DNA of 40,952 nt from Sulfuricurvum sp. (GTDB lineage: Bacteria; Campylobacterota; Campylobacteria; Campylobacterales; Sulfurimonadaceae): positions 1-40,952 of the forward strand of contig JAUYSQ010000283.1 of NCBI GenBank assembly GCA_030696285.1, read 5' to 3'. Below the pieces are notes generated by a model. It saw only the letters and a list, made by a program, of their open reading frames with translations, searched no databases and had not been told where the DNA came from. How positions within the stretch are numbered: position 1 is the stretch's first letter; each line of letters starts with the position of its first letter. Shown piece by piece: positions 1 through 8,274 of this stretch. Both the position numbers and the translations under genes were made by a program.

Positions 1-329
1 GTGGGATGCGTAAACGAGTAGGGCTTGCCCGAACCCTTGCTCTTGAACCGGAAGTTATTTTGTACGATGAGCCAACCTCGGGACTTGACCCTGTCACCAG
101 TGATTTTATCACTCAGATGATCTGTCGCTTGCGTGATGAGATGGGAATGACATCAGTACTGATTAGCCACGATATTGCCGAGAGTTTCAAAGCGGGGGAC
201 AATTACGCGATGCTTTTTGACGGTATTATCGTCGAAGCAGGGGATAAAGAGGCTTTCCAAAATTCACCCAACGAAGTTGTTCAGCAGTTTATTCATGCCC
301 GTTCACAAGGACCAATAGCGTTTCATTAG
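1..329 (+). CDS. mlaF: ABC transporter ATPase, MlaF-like (5' partial)
   Basis: This is the C-terminal third of an ABC ATPase; the gene begins before the window. The frame is open from the first bases, so the ATG at 6 is an internal methionine following the glycine of the signature loop (GMRKRVGLAR). Visible motifs are Walker B with its catalytic glutamate (VILYDEPTSGLDP), the D-loop and the switch histidine (VLISHDIAES). The tail FIHARSQGPIAFH resembles the conserved end of MlaF/Ttg2A, the cytoplasmic ATPase that drives phospholipid transport between the outer and inner membranes of Gram-negative bacteria. The substrate-binding MlaD gene that often follows mlaF is absent here; the next gene is an unrelated sensor after a 206-base gap, so this is probably the last gene of its operon. 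The family is secure; assignment to MlaF rests on the C-terminus. Confidence 0.8.
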   Translation, partial: GMRKRVGLARTLALEPEVILYDEPTSGLDPVTSDFITQMICRLRDEMGMTSVLISHDIAESFKAGDNYAMLFDGIIVEAGDKEAFQNSPNEVVQQFIHARSQGPIAFH

Positions 330-382
330 TTTTTATAAAATTTTTTTTAAAAATTTATACACTGCTTTAAGTTTCAATTATC

Positions 383-388
383 TATAAT
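383..388 (+). promoter_or_regulatory. -10 box, putative promoter of the PAS/chemoreceptor pair
   Basis: A perfect TATAAT sits in the A/T-rich gap between mlaF and the PAS gene, with no recognisable -35. That is the usual form of the vegetative promoter in Campylobacterota. The implied leader is about 140 bases long. Nothing else in the 330-535 gap looks coding. Confidence 0.45.
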
Positions 389-409
389 CTATACTATAGT
401 TTGCTGCTA

Positions 410-422
410 TGGAATCATTCCA
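410..422. promoter_or_regulatory. Short perfect inverted repeat, operator-like
   Basis: TGGAATCATTCCA is a perfect inverted repeat with 6-base arms around one central base, about 22 bases after the putative -10. The position suits a repressor site or a leader hairpin, but a repeat this short can arise by chance. Confidence 0.25.
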
Positions 423-535
423 GGGTATCTCTTTCTCAAAGCAAATTGTAAATGAATATGCCCCTTAAAAAAATGTTTTCCTGTTACCCTTTACGCGTGA
501 AGTAGTGAAATTGCACTTAAAAAGGTAGATAGTAT

Positions 536-1045
536 ATGCAGCGGCCACATCCAACTCAATCAGAAAAAATACTAAACGCGGATGAATTTATTGTCTCAAA
601 GACGGATAGCCATGGGAAAATCCTCTATGGTAATAAAGTTTTTATAAAAATTTCAGGCTATGATGAAAGTGAATTGATTGGTTCTCCTCATTCCATTTTA
701 CGCCATCCGGATATGCCGAAAATTGTTTTCAAACTTTTGTGGGATCGTATCATGAATAAAGAAGAAATTTTTGCGTACGTCAAAAATCTTTGCAAAGACG
801 GGTCATATTATTGGGTCTATGCAAATGTAACGGCAACGCTCGAATCAAACGGTGATATTCGTGACTTTCATTCGGTTCGGCGTAAACCAAGCGCGAAAGC
901 GATGGAGATAATTCCTACATTGTATTCTCAGTTGAATACGGCTGAACGCAGTGGAGGGGTGCAAGCTTCAAAAGTATTGCTTGATAAAGTTTTGAATGAA
1001 AAAGGGGTCGATTATGACGAGTTTATCCTCAGTCTTCAACAATAA
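536..1045 (+). CDS. cetB: Aer/CetB-type PAS protein, energy-taxis sensor subunit
   Basis: This 169-residue soluble protein is a single PAS domain (about residues 15-115) followed by a short helical tail. It carries the Aer-like signature [20 protein letters not shown] and [14 protein letters not shown]. Its tail [21 protein letters not shown] parallels the segment after the PAS domain of E. coli Aer. In Campylobacter, CetB is a separate FAD-binding PAS protein that signals through the membrane partner CetA. The gene here overlaps the start of a CetA-like receptor by 32 bases, so the two are translationally coupled and probably work together. One oddity is Phe79 (KEEIFAY) at the place where Aer-type domains, including two others in this window, have Trp (EPW/QPW). 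Flavin binding is therefore likely but not certain. An AAAGGTAG ribosome site precedes the ATG. Confidence 0.8.
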   Translation: MQRPHPTQSEKILNADEFIVSKTDSHGKILYGNKVFIKISGYDESELIGSPHSILRHPDMPKIVFKLLWDRIMNKEEIFAYVKNLCKDGSYYWVYANVTATLESNGDIRDFHSVRRKPSAKAMEIIPTLYSQLNTAERSGGVQASKVLLDKVLNEKGVDYDEFILSLQQ

Positions 1046-2471
1046 ACAAACACTGCTGTATTTTATACTTTCAATGGGATCGGCCATTTATTTTGCTTTT
1101 ATTGGAATGATGCTCCCTTCTATTGTTTTAGGAACAATTGCCATAATTGGATTGTTCCTAGCAGAGGAAGAAGCGTGTGAGAAGATTTTTAATGACAATC
1201 TAATCCGTCAAATACGCGATGTTCTTATAAAAGCCGGTAGCGGAAATTTATCGGAGCGCATTACTAATATTCCAAACAAACACGTTATGCAAGGTGTCGC
1301 CTGGGGAATTAATGACATGCTTGATCAGACGGAACAGATGATGCGTGATATTCGAGATTCCATCAAAGCAGCCAATACGGGTAACAGTAAAAGAATTATA
1401 TTTAGGGAGGGGTATCATGGCGATTTTGCTGCGGCATGTCCTGAACTCAATAGCGCAATTGGCTTGATTGCCGAATCGTACAAAGGAAAAATGACCGCTG
1501 AACTTTCCGCGTCATTCGAACTTACCAGTGGCGGAGTAGGAGACGGTCTTTCGGTTATACAAACGGATATTATTAAAAACGTTGAATTTTCAGAACGTAT
1601 CAATAATGCTTCATCTCAGACAGCGCAAAATGTTACGAAAAGTCAGGAATCGATTAGCAATGTAATGGGAAATTTAGAACATCTATTGGAACTTATTTCC
1701 GAATCCGGTGAATCAATTTTGTCTTTAAACGATAAGACGAGAGAGATTACGGCGATTGCCAATCTTATCAAAGACATTGCAGATCAAACCAATCTTTTGG
1801 CACTTAATGCAGCTATTGAAGCGGCACGAGCTGGTGAGCATGGGAGAGGATTTGCTGTGGTAGCGGATGAAGTACGCAAGCTTGCAGAGCGAACTCAAAA
1901 AGCAACCATGGAGATATCGATGACACTGCAAACACTTCAGCAAGAGGCGAGTGATATCTTGACAAGTTCTGAAAAAATTGGTTCCATAGCAGCAACTTCT
2001 CGAACAAATATCAATACATTTGAAGAGGTGCTTGGCGGTTTCTCGCAAACAGTCTCTGCAACAGCGAAGATGTCGCAGTATATTAGTGCCTCTTTGAATG
2101 CGACACTTGTAAAAGTAGACCATATTATTTTCAAACATAATACGTATTCAACGGTCATAAGTCAAGATATCGAAAAAGCGGCAGGTATTACTGACCATCA
2201 TGGTTGCCGAATGGGGAAATGGTACGATAGCGGAGATGGCAAACAATGCTTTTCACATACGCATGCCTATCAAAAGCTGGAGTCTCCTCATGCGCATGTA
2301 CATCGTATGGCGTTGGATACAATATCTTGTGCATTAAGCAAGGACTCCTCAGCTATTCAAAATCATCTAGAAATTATAAAGAATGTGACTGCGATGGAAG
2401 AATCAAGCCAAGTGATGTTTACGCTGCTTGATGAAATGGTCGATGAAGCAAATCCGGGAATCAATATTTAA
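1014..2471 (+). CDS. cetA: CetA-like methyl-accepting chemotaxis protein with CZB domain
   Basis: This membrane chemoreceptor should relay the signal of the PAS partner to CheA/CheW. The start at 1014 is preferred over the track's 996 because AAGGGG lies 8 bases before that ATG. The N-terminus is a hydrophobic hairpin (about residues 12-50) with almost no periplasmic part, as in CetA. It is followed by a HAMP-like stretch and the MCP signalling hairpin, whose tip matches the family hallmark ([20 protein letters not shown], then [16 protein letters not shown]). The last 90 residues look like a chemoreceptor zinc-binding (CZB) domain, with [13 protein letters not shown] followed by [10 protein letters not shown], giving the expected one-Cys, several-His ligands. 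CZB domains are known to sense zinc or the zinc-thiolate redox state. The receptor may therefore combine flavin-based energy sensing with a second cytoplasmic input. Confidence 0.82.
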   Translation: MTSLSSVFNNKQTLLYFILSMGSAIYFAFIGMMLPSIVLGTIAIIGLFLAEEEACEKIFNDNLIRQIRDVLIKAGSGNLSERITNIPNKHVMQGVAWGINDMLDQTEQMMRDIRDSIKAANTGNSKRIIFREGYHGDFAAACPELNSAIGLIAESYKGKMTAELSASFELTSGGVGDGLSVIQTDIIKNVEFSERINNASSQTAQNVTKSQESISNVMGNLEHLLELISESGESILSLNDKTREITAIANLIKDIADQTNLLALNAAIEAARAGEHGRGFAVVADEVRKLAERTQKATMEISMTLQTLQQEASDILTSSEKIGSIAATSRTNINTFEEVLGGFSQTVSATAKMSQYISASLNATLVKVDHIIFKHNTYSTVISQDIEKAAGITDHHGCRMGKWYDSGDGKQCFSHTHAYQKLESPHAHVHRMALDTISCALSKDSSAIQNHLEIIKNVTAMEESSQVMFTLLDEMVDEANPGINI

Positions 2472-2478
2472 AAAGAGA

Positions 2479-2508
2479 GGGGGTGAACCTATAAGTTCTA
2501 TCTCCCCC
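2479..2508. terminator. Hairpin between convergent cetA-like and J-domain genes
   Basis: GGGGG and CCCCC arms enclose an inner GAAC/GTTC stem with a CTATAA loop and a small internal bulge. The hairpin spans the 26-base gap between converging genes and overlaps the last codons of the J-domain gene. It has no clear U-run, so it is a possible rather than a strong bidirectional terminator. Confidence 0.35.
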
Positions 2509-2815
2509 CAAACTTCTTCGTCCACCACTCTTGCGGGGTGAGAGTCTGTGTCTGTAAAAACTCTTCGTCAAAATTGTATTCGTAGGTTGAGCAGTATTCG
2601 AGCACGGTAGCGTAGGCTTCGTTTATTTGAGTGCTCATAGCGTGAGCTGTATCCGGATCATCCGTATGTTTGTCAGGATGCCATTGTTTCATCATACTTT
2701 TGTAGCGGGTTTTGATTTCGGAGAGAGTGGCTTTGTCACTCAGGCCAAGGAGCGTTTTGGCCTTTATGAGTGTGTCAAAAGAAATCATATTAAACTTTAG
2801 GGGGAGCAGGGACAT
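2498..2815 (-). CDS. Small DnaJ-domain protein
   Basis: This 105-residue protein is essentially one J domain (about residues 11-80) with the invariant HPD tripeptide in KQWHPDKHTDDPD and the helix II pattern RYKSMMKQW. J domains stimulate the ATPase of Hsp70 (DnaK). There is no G/F-rich region, zinc-finger or substrate-binding module, so it is a specialised co-chaperone rather than DnaJ. The C-terminus ends in TPQEWWTKKFGGR. An internal ATG at 2788 would give a protein starting MISFDTLIKAK, which is a natural J-domain start; neither start has a strong Shine-Dalgarno, so the longer one is kept. It lies downstream of ftsZ on the same strand but is separated by a hairpin, so it may be transcribed separately or by read-through. 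Its client is unknown. Confidence 0.75.
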   Translation of the reverse strand: MSLLPLKFNMISFDTLIKAKTLLGLSDKATLSEIKTRYKSMMKQWHPDKHTDDPDTAHAMSTQINEAYATVLEYCSTYEYNFDEEFLQTQTLTPQEWWTKKFGGR

Positions 2816-2825
2816 TTGTCTCTGC

Positions 2826-2853
2826 CATTAAAACGGATATATTCGTTTTAATG
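2826..2853 (-). terminator. 10-bp perfect hairpin after ftsZ
   Basis: CATTAAAACG and CGTTTTAATG form a perfect 10-base stem with an 8-base A/T-rich loop, just after the ftsZ stop codon and before the J-domain gene on the minus strand. The position and stem fit an intrinsic terminator or attenuator of the ftsA-ftsZ transcript, although the U-tract lies within the stem rather than after it. Confidence 0.5.
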
Positions 2854-2867
2854 CGTAGCATTGATAG

Positions 2868-3992
2868 TTAGTCTTTTTGTTGACGCATAAACGTCGGAAC
2901 ATCCAAGAAATCTTCACTGTAATCACCGTTGGAAACCATAGCGGCACGAACAACTACGCGTGGTTTGATAGACATTTCTTTGTTTTCAAATTCAGAGTTG
3001 TTAATCCCTTGAGCGGCTCTTTTTTCAAATCCGGTAGCCACAAGGGTGATACGGATAAAATCAAGAGGGAAATCTTCATGAGTGGTTGTTCCAAAGATAA
3101 CTTCAGCGCTGTCATCGACACTTTTATGAACCACTTCCATAGCAGAGCTTAGTTCCATCAATGGAAAATCAGGGTGTGTATTGAAGTGAACGAGTACGCC
3201 CAATGCACCCGTAATAGACATATTGTCCAAAAGTGGGGATTCGATAGCATTTTTGATTGCTTCGTAGGCTGCATTTTCACCCTTGTATTCGCCCACACCC
3301 ATAAGAGCCAGTCCGCGATGACTCATAACGGTTTGCAAATCAGCGAAGTCAAGATTGATATCGTTTTCACCACTGGCAAGAATCATCCCTGATGTGCCGC
3401 TAACAGCACGAGCAAGAACACTGTCAACGATTTTAAAACTCTCTTTGAGTCCCATCTTTGGATCGATGATAGAGAGAAGTTTGTCATTAGGGATAACGAC
3501 GATAGAATCCGATTCGTTTTTGAGCTCTTCAAGACCCTCTTCTGCAAGCTGCAGACGTTTTCGTCCTTCAAATGCAAACGGTTTGGTAACGACGGCAATG
3601 GTTAACGCGCCCATTTCTCTTGCAATCTTAGCGATAATAGGCGCTGCACCCGTACCCGTACCGCCACCAAGCCCGGCAGCTACGAAAACAATATCAGCAC
3701 CGTCTAGTGCACGCGCCAAATCTTCAAAATTTTCTAGGGCAGACTCTTTACCTACTTCAGGCTTCATCCCCGCACCCAATCCTTTGGTGAGTTTAACACC
3801 AATTTGAATTTTCGTAGAAGCATGACATCTTTCGAGTGCCTGCGCATCTGTGTTAGCAATAATCAGTTCAATTCCAGGGATCTGTTCTTTAAGCATATGA
3901 CCGATCATATTGCCGCCGCCGCCGCCGACACCGACCGCTACGATCCGTGCTCCTGTTAATGTGGTTGACTCTTTTATTGAAAATGGTTCCAT
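2868..3992 (-). CDS. ftsZ: Cell division GTPase FtsZ
   Basis: FtsZ is the tubulin-like GTPase that polymerises into the Z-ring at mid-cell. The 374-residue length is normal. Visible motifs are the N-terminal glycine-rich loop VGVGGGGGNMIGHM, the tubulin signature GLGGGTGTGAAP, and the T7-loop region GLKESFKIVDSVLA. The C-terminal conserved peptide FLDVPTFMRQQ is the part that binds FtsA. The start codon is supported by AAGGAGC seven bases upstream. The gene follows ftsA at 18 bases on the minus strand, in the order PpiD-like, ftsA, ftsZ that I recall from Campylobacter and Helicobacter. Nothing suggests truncation or transfer. Minus-strand transcription probably starts upstream of the PpiD-like gene, and a hairpin follows ftsZ. 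Confidence 0.97.
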   Translation of the reverse strand: MEPFSIKESTTLTGARIVAVGVGGGGGNMIGHMLKEQIPGIELIIANTDAQALERCHASTKIQIGVKLTKGLGAGMKPEVGKESALENFEDLARALDGADIVFVAAGLGGGTGTGAAPIIAKIAREMGALTIAVVTKPFAFEGRKRLQLAEEGLEELKNESDSIVVIPNDKLLSIIDPKMGLKESFKIVDSVLARAVSGTSGMILASGENDINLDFADLQTVMSHRGLALMGVGEYKGENAAYEAIKNAIESPLLDNMSITGALGVLVHFNTHPDFPLMELSSAMEVVHKSVDDSAEVIFGTTTHEDFPLDFIRITLVATGFEKRAAQGINNSEFENKEMSIKPRVVVRAAMVSNGDYSEDFLDVPTFMRQQKD

Positions 3993-4010
3993 GCTTGCTC
4001 CTTGGTGTGA

Positions 4011-5453
4011 TTAAAATAGTTGAGTTGCCCAATTCCAAAACTTGGCAATTGGATTTGGTTCATCGTCTTTGTTATTCGATTTACTGCCAAGATTGAGCAT
4101 TTTTGATAACTCTGATCTTGGTTTCGTTTCCGTTTTAGGGGCACTCTTTTGCGTATTGCTAGGAGCGCTTTTGGATTGTGCTGATGTTGATGAATGCGCT
4201 GAAGGCATCGGATAAGGCATGCTCTCTTCCTCAGCACTGGGTGCTATTTCGTGATGCAAAACTTCTTCACCTGAATGACGCATACGTTTATTCACATCGA
4301 TTTCGTAGCGCGTGTATCCACCGGCTGAATATTTGATAAGCCCTACCGCACCTGAATACGATGGATCACGCAGGGTATCAAACAATCCGCCCATATCAGA
4401 TGGCTTAGCGAGGCGTACGGGCATATTGTCGAGAATGGCTACGGCTAACTCACGGAGCCCTTCGATTTTGGTAAATCCGCCGGTGAGGACAACTCCTGCC
4501 CCTAGGTGGTCTTTGAGCCCGCTTTTTTCGATGGATTGAGCGATAATCATCAGGGTTTCTTCCACACGAGCATAGATCACGTTATGAACGACTTCCAAAG
4601 AGACTTCATGGGTTGCATTTTCATCACCGATAACAGGGAGCTCGATTAAATCATTGCTCGGAGTATAGAGGGAACCATAGTTCATTTTTACATTATCTGC
4701 TGTTTGAAGCGGTGTGTGCAATGCCATAGAGAGATCGTTGGTGATGTGATTGGAACCGACACCTAGAAAATCATTATAACGGATTGCATGACCCGAGTGG
4801 ATAACGATATTGCTGGTATTCCCACCCATATCGACTACCGCAGCCCCTAATTCTTTTTCATCGTGATTTAAGACAGCAATAGCCGAAGCATAACCGCTAA
4901 GAACGACACCCTCGACATCAACGCCTGCAGCTTTGACCGCTTTGCGCAGATTATTCAGATTGCTCTTGACGGTTGTAATGATATGCGTCTCTACTTCCAA
5001 TCGTGAAGCATTCATCCCCAGTGGATCTTCGATGAAATCTTGATCGTCTACCTTGAAATTATACGGAAGTGCGTGTAAGACTTCGAATTCATTAGGGATA
5101 TTAGCGTTATACAATGAGGTGTGCATAACACGGTTTATCTCTTTTAAGGTAATCTCTTTATCCGGAATATTGACGATACCGCTGGAATTAAGGCTTTTGG
5201 TGTACGCGCCAGAAATCGTTACAATAGCGCTTTTTAGATCGGTGCCTGCTACTCGTTTGGCATCATTTAAGGCGCTTTTAATCGATTTTGAAGCGAGTTC
5301 AATATTGGTGATGCTCCCTTTTCGAAGCCCTTGTGCTTTGGAAATACCGGCTCCAATTATCTGAGCACTATTGTCATCATCAATCTCGGCAATAATGGCA
5401 CAGACTTTCGTCGAACCGATATCAATGGCTAAAACCGTTCGTTTCAAAATCAA
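4011..5453 (-). CDS. ftsA: Cell division protein FtsA
   Basis: FtsA is the actin-like ATPase that anchors FtsZ to the inner membrane and recruits later division proteins. The N-terminus VLAIDIGSTKVCAIIAEI is the phosphate-1 loop, AAVVDMGGNTSNIVI is the phosphate-2 loop and GAGVVLTGGFTKIEGL the adenosine motif. At 480 residues it is about 60 longer than E. coli FtsA. The excess is a Ser/Pro/Lys-rich linker (about residues 415-465) leading to a C-terminal amphipathic helix, NPIAKFWNWATQLF, the expected membrane-targeting sequence. The start is a TTG that overlaps the stop of the PpiD-like gene as TTGA, with GAGGGG four bases before it. The rare start codon and coupling may keep FtsA low relative to FtsZ, which is an inference. 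Confidence 0.95.
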   Translation of the reverse strand: MILKRTVLAIDIGSTKVCAIIAEIDDDNSAQIIGAGISKAQGLRKGSITNIELASKSIKSALNDAKRVAGTDLKSAIVTISGAYTKSLNSSGIVNIPDKEITLKEINRVMHTSLYNANIPNEFEVLHALPYNFKVDDQDFIEDPLGMNASRLEVETHIITTVKSNLNNLRKAVKAAGVDVEGVVLSGYASAIAVLNHDEKELGAAVVDMGGNTSNIVIHSGHAIRYNDFLGVGSNHITNDLSMALHTPLQTADNVKMNYGSLYTPSNDLIELPVIGDENATHEVSLEVVHNVIYARVEETLMIIAQSIEKSGLKDHLGAGVVLTGGFTKIEGLRELAVAILDNMPVRLAKPSDMGGLFDTLRDPSYSGAVGLIKYSAGGYTRYEIDVNKRMRHSGEEVLHHEIAPSAEEESMPYPMPSAHSSTSAQSKSAPSNTQKSAPKTETKPRSELSKMLNLGSKSNNKDDEPNPIAKFWNWATQLF

Positions 5454-6802
5454 ATCCCCTCTGCATAGATTTCAATTGGATACTTATTCTCAAGCGTTTT
5501 CAGTAGCTTTTGATTGAGTACATTTCCCTTTAACTTTATAACGGTGTTCTCATCAGCTATTGTCGTATCTTGAAGCAACTTTTGTTCCAAAACGTTATAA
5601 AGTATAACATTTCCAGATTTTAAGGTTAAAAACCCTTGTTTTTGTTTGGATGCAAACAGTTTGTCAATAAATTCGGCCGATTCTGTCGCAGATAATCCCG
5701 CAAGGGAGGTGTTTTCTTTGCGTGTAATGAAATCACTCACTGTTCCGTGAAATGTTTTATAACTGTTTTGTGCTAACTCTTGAAGTTTGGCTTTTTTCAT
5801 CTCTACAGCATAACCGATGTTAGCTTCTGCTTTTGCTTCTTCATACGTTTTGGCACTTGCAGGATTTGTTTTTTCGAGTTTGATGATAACATATTCGTTA
5901 CCAACTTTTCGTGGTTTCAAGAAAGGTTTTTTCTCACTCAATCCCGCGATCTCTTTTAAAAGCTCAGGTGAAAAAAGTGTTGAGTCCGCGGACAATGTCA
6001 TTGTCTCAATTCTGATAGATGCAGGAAGAGTCCCTTTCTTAAAATCGATATAACGTCGTAGCGCTTCCTTCTCGGAACCGTTTTCATCCAACGCAGCAGA
6101 AATCTGAGGATGAGCAATGGAGAGCTCATAGTTTGCCGCTTTTTTAAACTGATTTTTATTTTTTCCCCAATACGCTTTGAGCCCTGCTTCATCAGGAATA
6201 ACGGTGACAGCATCGGGAGTGAGCAATTTGTAGTCGATTTTATCCGCTGTACCCATTGCATACGCTACGGTCAATTTTTCTAGCGTGCTAACCGTTGGAG
6301 CAAAGAGATAGAGCGTTTTTTGAATCAACAATTCGCGGCGCATTGACTCTTCGTATTCTTTTATAGTGAGACGATTTTGTTTTAAAACGTCAGCATACGT
6401 TTCTTTGTTAAAAGTTCCATTTTTAGTAAATACATTTTGAGATTTAATAAGATTCAAAAGCTCTTCATTACTGACTTTTATTCCATAGCTTGCCGCTAAA
6501 TTTAAAATGAGAGCTTGGTCAACAAGACTTTTGAGAGCTTGGCGTTGTAAGCCAAATTGCTTCGCTTGCGCTTCGTCTAATTTTCCTTGAAAAACTTGGT
6601 TGTATTGGTTGAAGAGATTGCTATACGATTTTTGAAGTTCTTCGGCAGTAATGCTCACATCACCGACTTTGGCAACGGCTCCTGCTTTATCGCCGTAATC
6701 GTACTGCCCCCATCCTACAAATCCTGCTCCGATAAAGGCGATGGTTGAGATCCAGATTGTTACGACGAGGTATTTTCGGTGGCGCTGCATCCAAGTAATC
6801 AT
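5450..6802 (-). CDS. PpiD/SurA-type membrane-anchored periplasmic chaperone
   Basis: This 450-residue protein has one N-terminal transmembrane helix (about residues 10-30, YLVVTIWISTIAFIGAGFVG) and a large periplasmic part. The helical segment AKVGDVSITAEELQKSYSNL to about residue 190 matches the SurA/PpiD N-terminal chaperone fold. A parvulin-like region follows (about 225-345, including KPFLKPRKVGNEYVIIKLE). I do not see a convincing set of parvulin catalytic residues, so chaperone activity is safer than isomerase activity. The family assists folding of exported and outer-membrane proteins at the inner membrane. It is the first gene of the division operon and overlaps ftsA by 4 bases, as I recall for Campylobacter (Cj0694-ftsA-ftsZ), which hints at a link between envelope folding and division. 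AAAGG lies about 10 bases before the ATG. Confidence 0.8.
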   Translation of the reverse strand: MITWMQRHRKYLVVTIWISTIAFIGAGFVGWGQYDYGDKAGAVAKVGDVSITAEELQKSYSNLFNQYNQVFQGKLDEAQAKQFGLQRQALKSLVDQALILNLAASYGIKVSNEELLNLIKSQNVFTKNGTFNKETYADVLKQNRLTIKEYEESMRRELLIQKTLYLFAPTVSTLEKLTVAYAMGTADKIDYKLLTPDAVTVIPDEAGLKAYWGKNKNQFKKAANYELSIAHPQISAALDENGSEKEALRRYIDFKKGTLPASIRIETMTLSADSTLFSPELLKEIAGLSEKKPFLKPRKVGNEYVIIKLEKTNPASAKTYEEAKAEANIGYAVEMKKAKLQELAQNSYKTFHGTVSDFITRKENTSLAGLSATESAEFIDKLFASKQKQGFLTLKSGNVILYNVLEQKLLQDTTIADENTVIKLKGNVLNQKLLKTLENKYPIEIYAEGI

Positions 6803-6847
6803 TATTTTGTGAACCTTTAATATTTAATTATGGTGTAAAATTAGGAT

Positions 6848-6853
6848 ATTCTA
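6848..6853 (-). promoter_or_regulatory. -10 box, putative promoter of the ftsAZ operon
   Basis: TAGAAT on the minus strand lies about 45 bases before the PpiD-like start, in the 141-base divergent gap shared with bioA. No -35 is evident. A corresponding plus-strand -10 for bioA is not clear; TTATAG near 6903 is the best candidate. Confidence 0.35.
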
Positions 6854-6943
6854 GTGCTTTTACCATTAAACTTCTATGAAAATGGAGTGTAATAACACAA
6901 TGTTATAGCATTTTTGAAAAAACAGTTCATTATTGGAGGAAAA

Positions 6944-8245
6944 ATGACCAATCAAACATTATCAAATCGTGATATTAGCGTGTTGTGGCATCCATGTACA
7001 CAAATGAAAGATCATGAGACTTTTCCCATTATTCCTATTGCACGAGGGGCGGGAGTTTATCTGTATGATTTTGATGGGAACCAATATATCGATGCCATTA
7101 GCAGTTGGTGGGTCAATCTCTTCGGGCACGCGCATCCTTATATTAACAGTAAAGTGAAAGAACAGCTCGATACTTTAGAGCATGTTATCCTCGCAGGCTT
7201 TACCCATGAGGGGATCGTCCGTCTCTCTGAGCGTCTCGTGGCCTTGGCACCGGAGGGTCTGCGTCGTTGTTTTTACGCCGATAATGGTTCCAGCGCTATC
7301 GAAGTAGCGTTAAAAATGTCGTATCATGCCCATAAAAATAACGGAGCTAACAAAGGGGTATTCGTTTCCCTTTCCAACAGTTATCATGGTGAAACATTAG
7401 GGGCTCTCTCCATCGGGGATGTGGCGCTTTACAAAGAGACGTATGAGCCGTTATTGATCCGATCCGTTCAAACGCCTGTTCCTAATAACAACACGATTGA
7501 AGCAGCCCAGAAGGCGATTGAAGCATACGAGCAGTTATTACAAGAGAGAAGCGATGAAATTGCCGCTTTGATCGTTGAACCGTTAGTGCAGGGAGCAGGG
7601 GGAATGGTCATGTATCATCCTTATTTTTTAACAAAAGCAAAAGAATTGAGTACGCAATACGGTGTTCATTTTATTGCCGATGAGATTATGGTAGGATTTG
7701 GGAGAACGGGGACGTTGTTTGCGTGCGAGCAAGCAGGTATCACCCCTGATTTTTTGATCCTCTCCAAGGGGTTAACCGGGGGGTATCTTCCTTTGTCGGT
7801 CGTACTAACAACCGAGAAAATCTATAATACGTTTTATTGTGATTATGATCCTTATCGCTCTTTTTTACATTCGCACAGTTATACGGGCAATGCCCTCGCG
7901 TGTGCCGCTGCAAACGCCACACTGGATATTTTTGAGAGCCAAAACGTTATTGAATCAAACAAAATGTTATCGCAGGCTATGGGAGAAGAGCTTTTGAGGT
8001 TTGAACATCGCCGTGAGGTAAAAGAGATTCGGCAGTGTGGAATGATCGGTGTCATTGAACTGCATGGATTTGACTCGAGCAAACGGGTGGGGGTTCAAAT
8101 TCATCGACATTGTTTGGGATTAGGGGTTCTGATACGTCCATTAGGAAATGTAATCTATGTTATGCCTCCTTACCTAATCAGTGTTAGTGAACTCGTCAGA
8201 GTATTTGATGCCATTGAGTCAGCTTTAAACGAGCACTGTGTATAA
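6944..8245 (+). CDS. bioA: Adenosylmethionine-8-amino-7-oxononanoate aminotransferase BioA
   Basis: BioA is the PLP enzyme of biotin synthesis that converts 8-amino-7-oxononanoate (KAPA) to diaminopelargonate using S-adenosylmethionine as amino donor. The 433-residue protein shows the BioA N-terminus LWHPCTQMKDHETFPIIPI, the substrate-pocket segment AISSWWVNLFGHAHP, the cofactor-phosphate site YADNGSSAIEVALKM, the PLP-contacting Asp region FIADEIMVGFGRTG, and the Schiff-base lysine in LILSKGLTGGYLPL. The track's TTG at 6914 is rejected: GGAGG sits 4-5 bases before the ATG at 6944. It is divergent from the division operon, an arrangement I recall from H. pylori (bioA next to the PPIase-like gene, ftsA and ftsZ). 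Other bio genes are not in the window. rsmH follows after 29 bases and is probably cotranscribed. Confidence 0.95.
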   Translation: MTNQTLSNRDISVLWHPCTQMKDHETFPIIPIARGAGVYLYDFDGNQYIDAISSWWVNLFGHAHPYINSKVKEQLDTLEHVILAGFTHEGIVRLSERLVALAPEGLRRCFYADNGSSAIEVALKMSYHAHKNNGANKGVFVSLSNSYHGETLGALSIGDVALYKETYEPLLIRSVQTPVPNNNTIEAAQKAIEAYEQLLQERSDEIAALIVEPLVQGAGGMVMYHPYFLTKAKELSTQYGVHFIADEIMVGFGRTGTLFACEQAGITPDFLILSKGLTGGYLPLSVVLTTEKIYNTFYCDYDPYRSFLHSHSYTGNALACAAANATLDIFESQNVIESNKMLSQAMGEELLRFEHRREVKEIRQCGMIGVIELHGFDSSKRVGVQIHRHCLGLGVLIRPLGNVIYVMPPYLISVSELVRVFDAIESALNEHCV

Positions 8246-8274
8246 TTAGCGTTGATAAAATAAAAGGTCGTTCG

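Noticed and set aside
1725-2138. Antisense 137-residue ORF within the chemoreceptor
   Set aside because: It is a shadow of the strongly conserved MCP signalling domain, with no start context and Cys/Arg-rich composition.
3355-3807. 150-residue antisense ORF in ftsZ
   Set aside because: It is a shadow frame opposite ftsZ, low-complexity Ser/Ala/Pro-rich composition.
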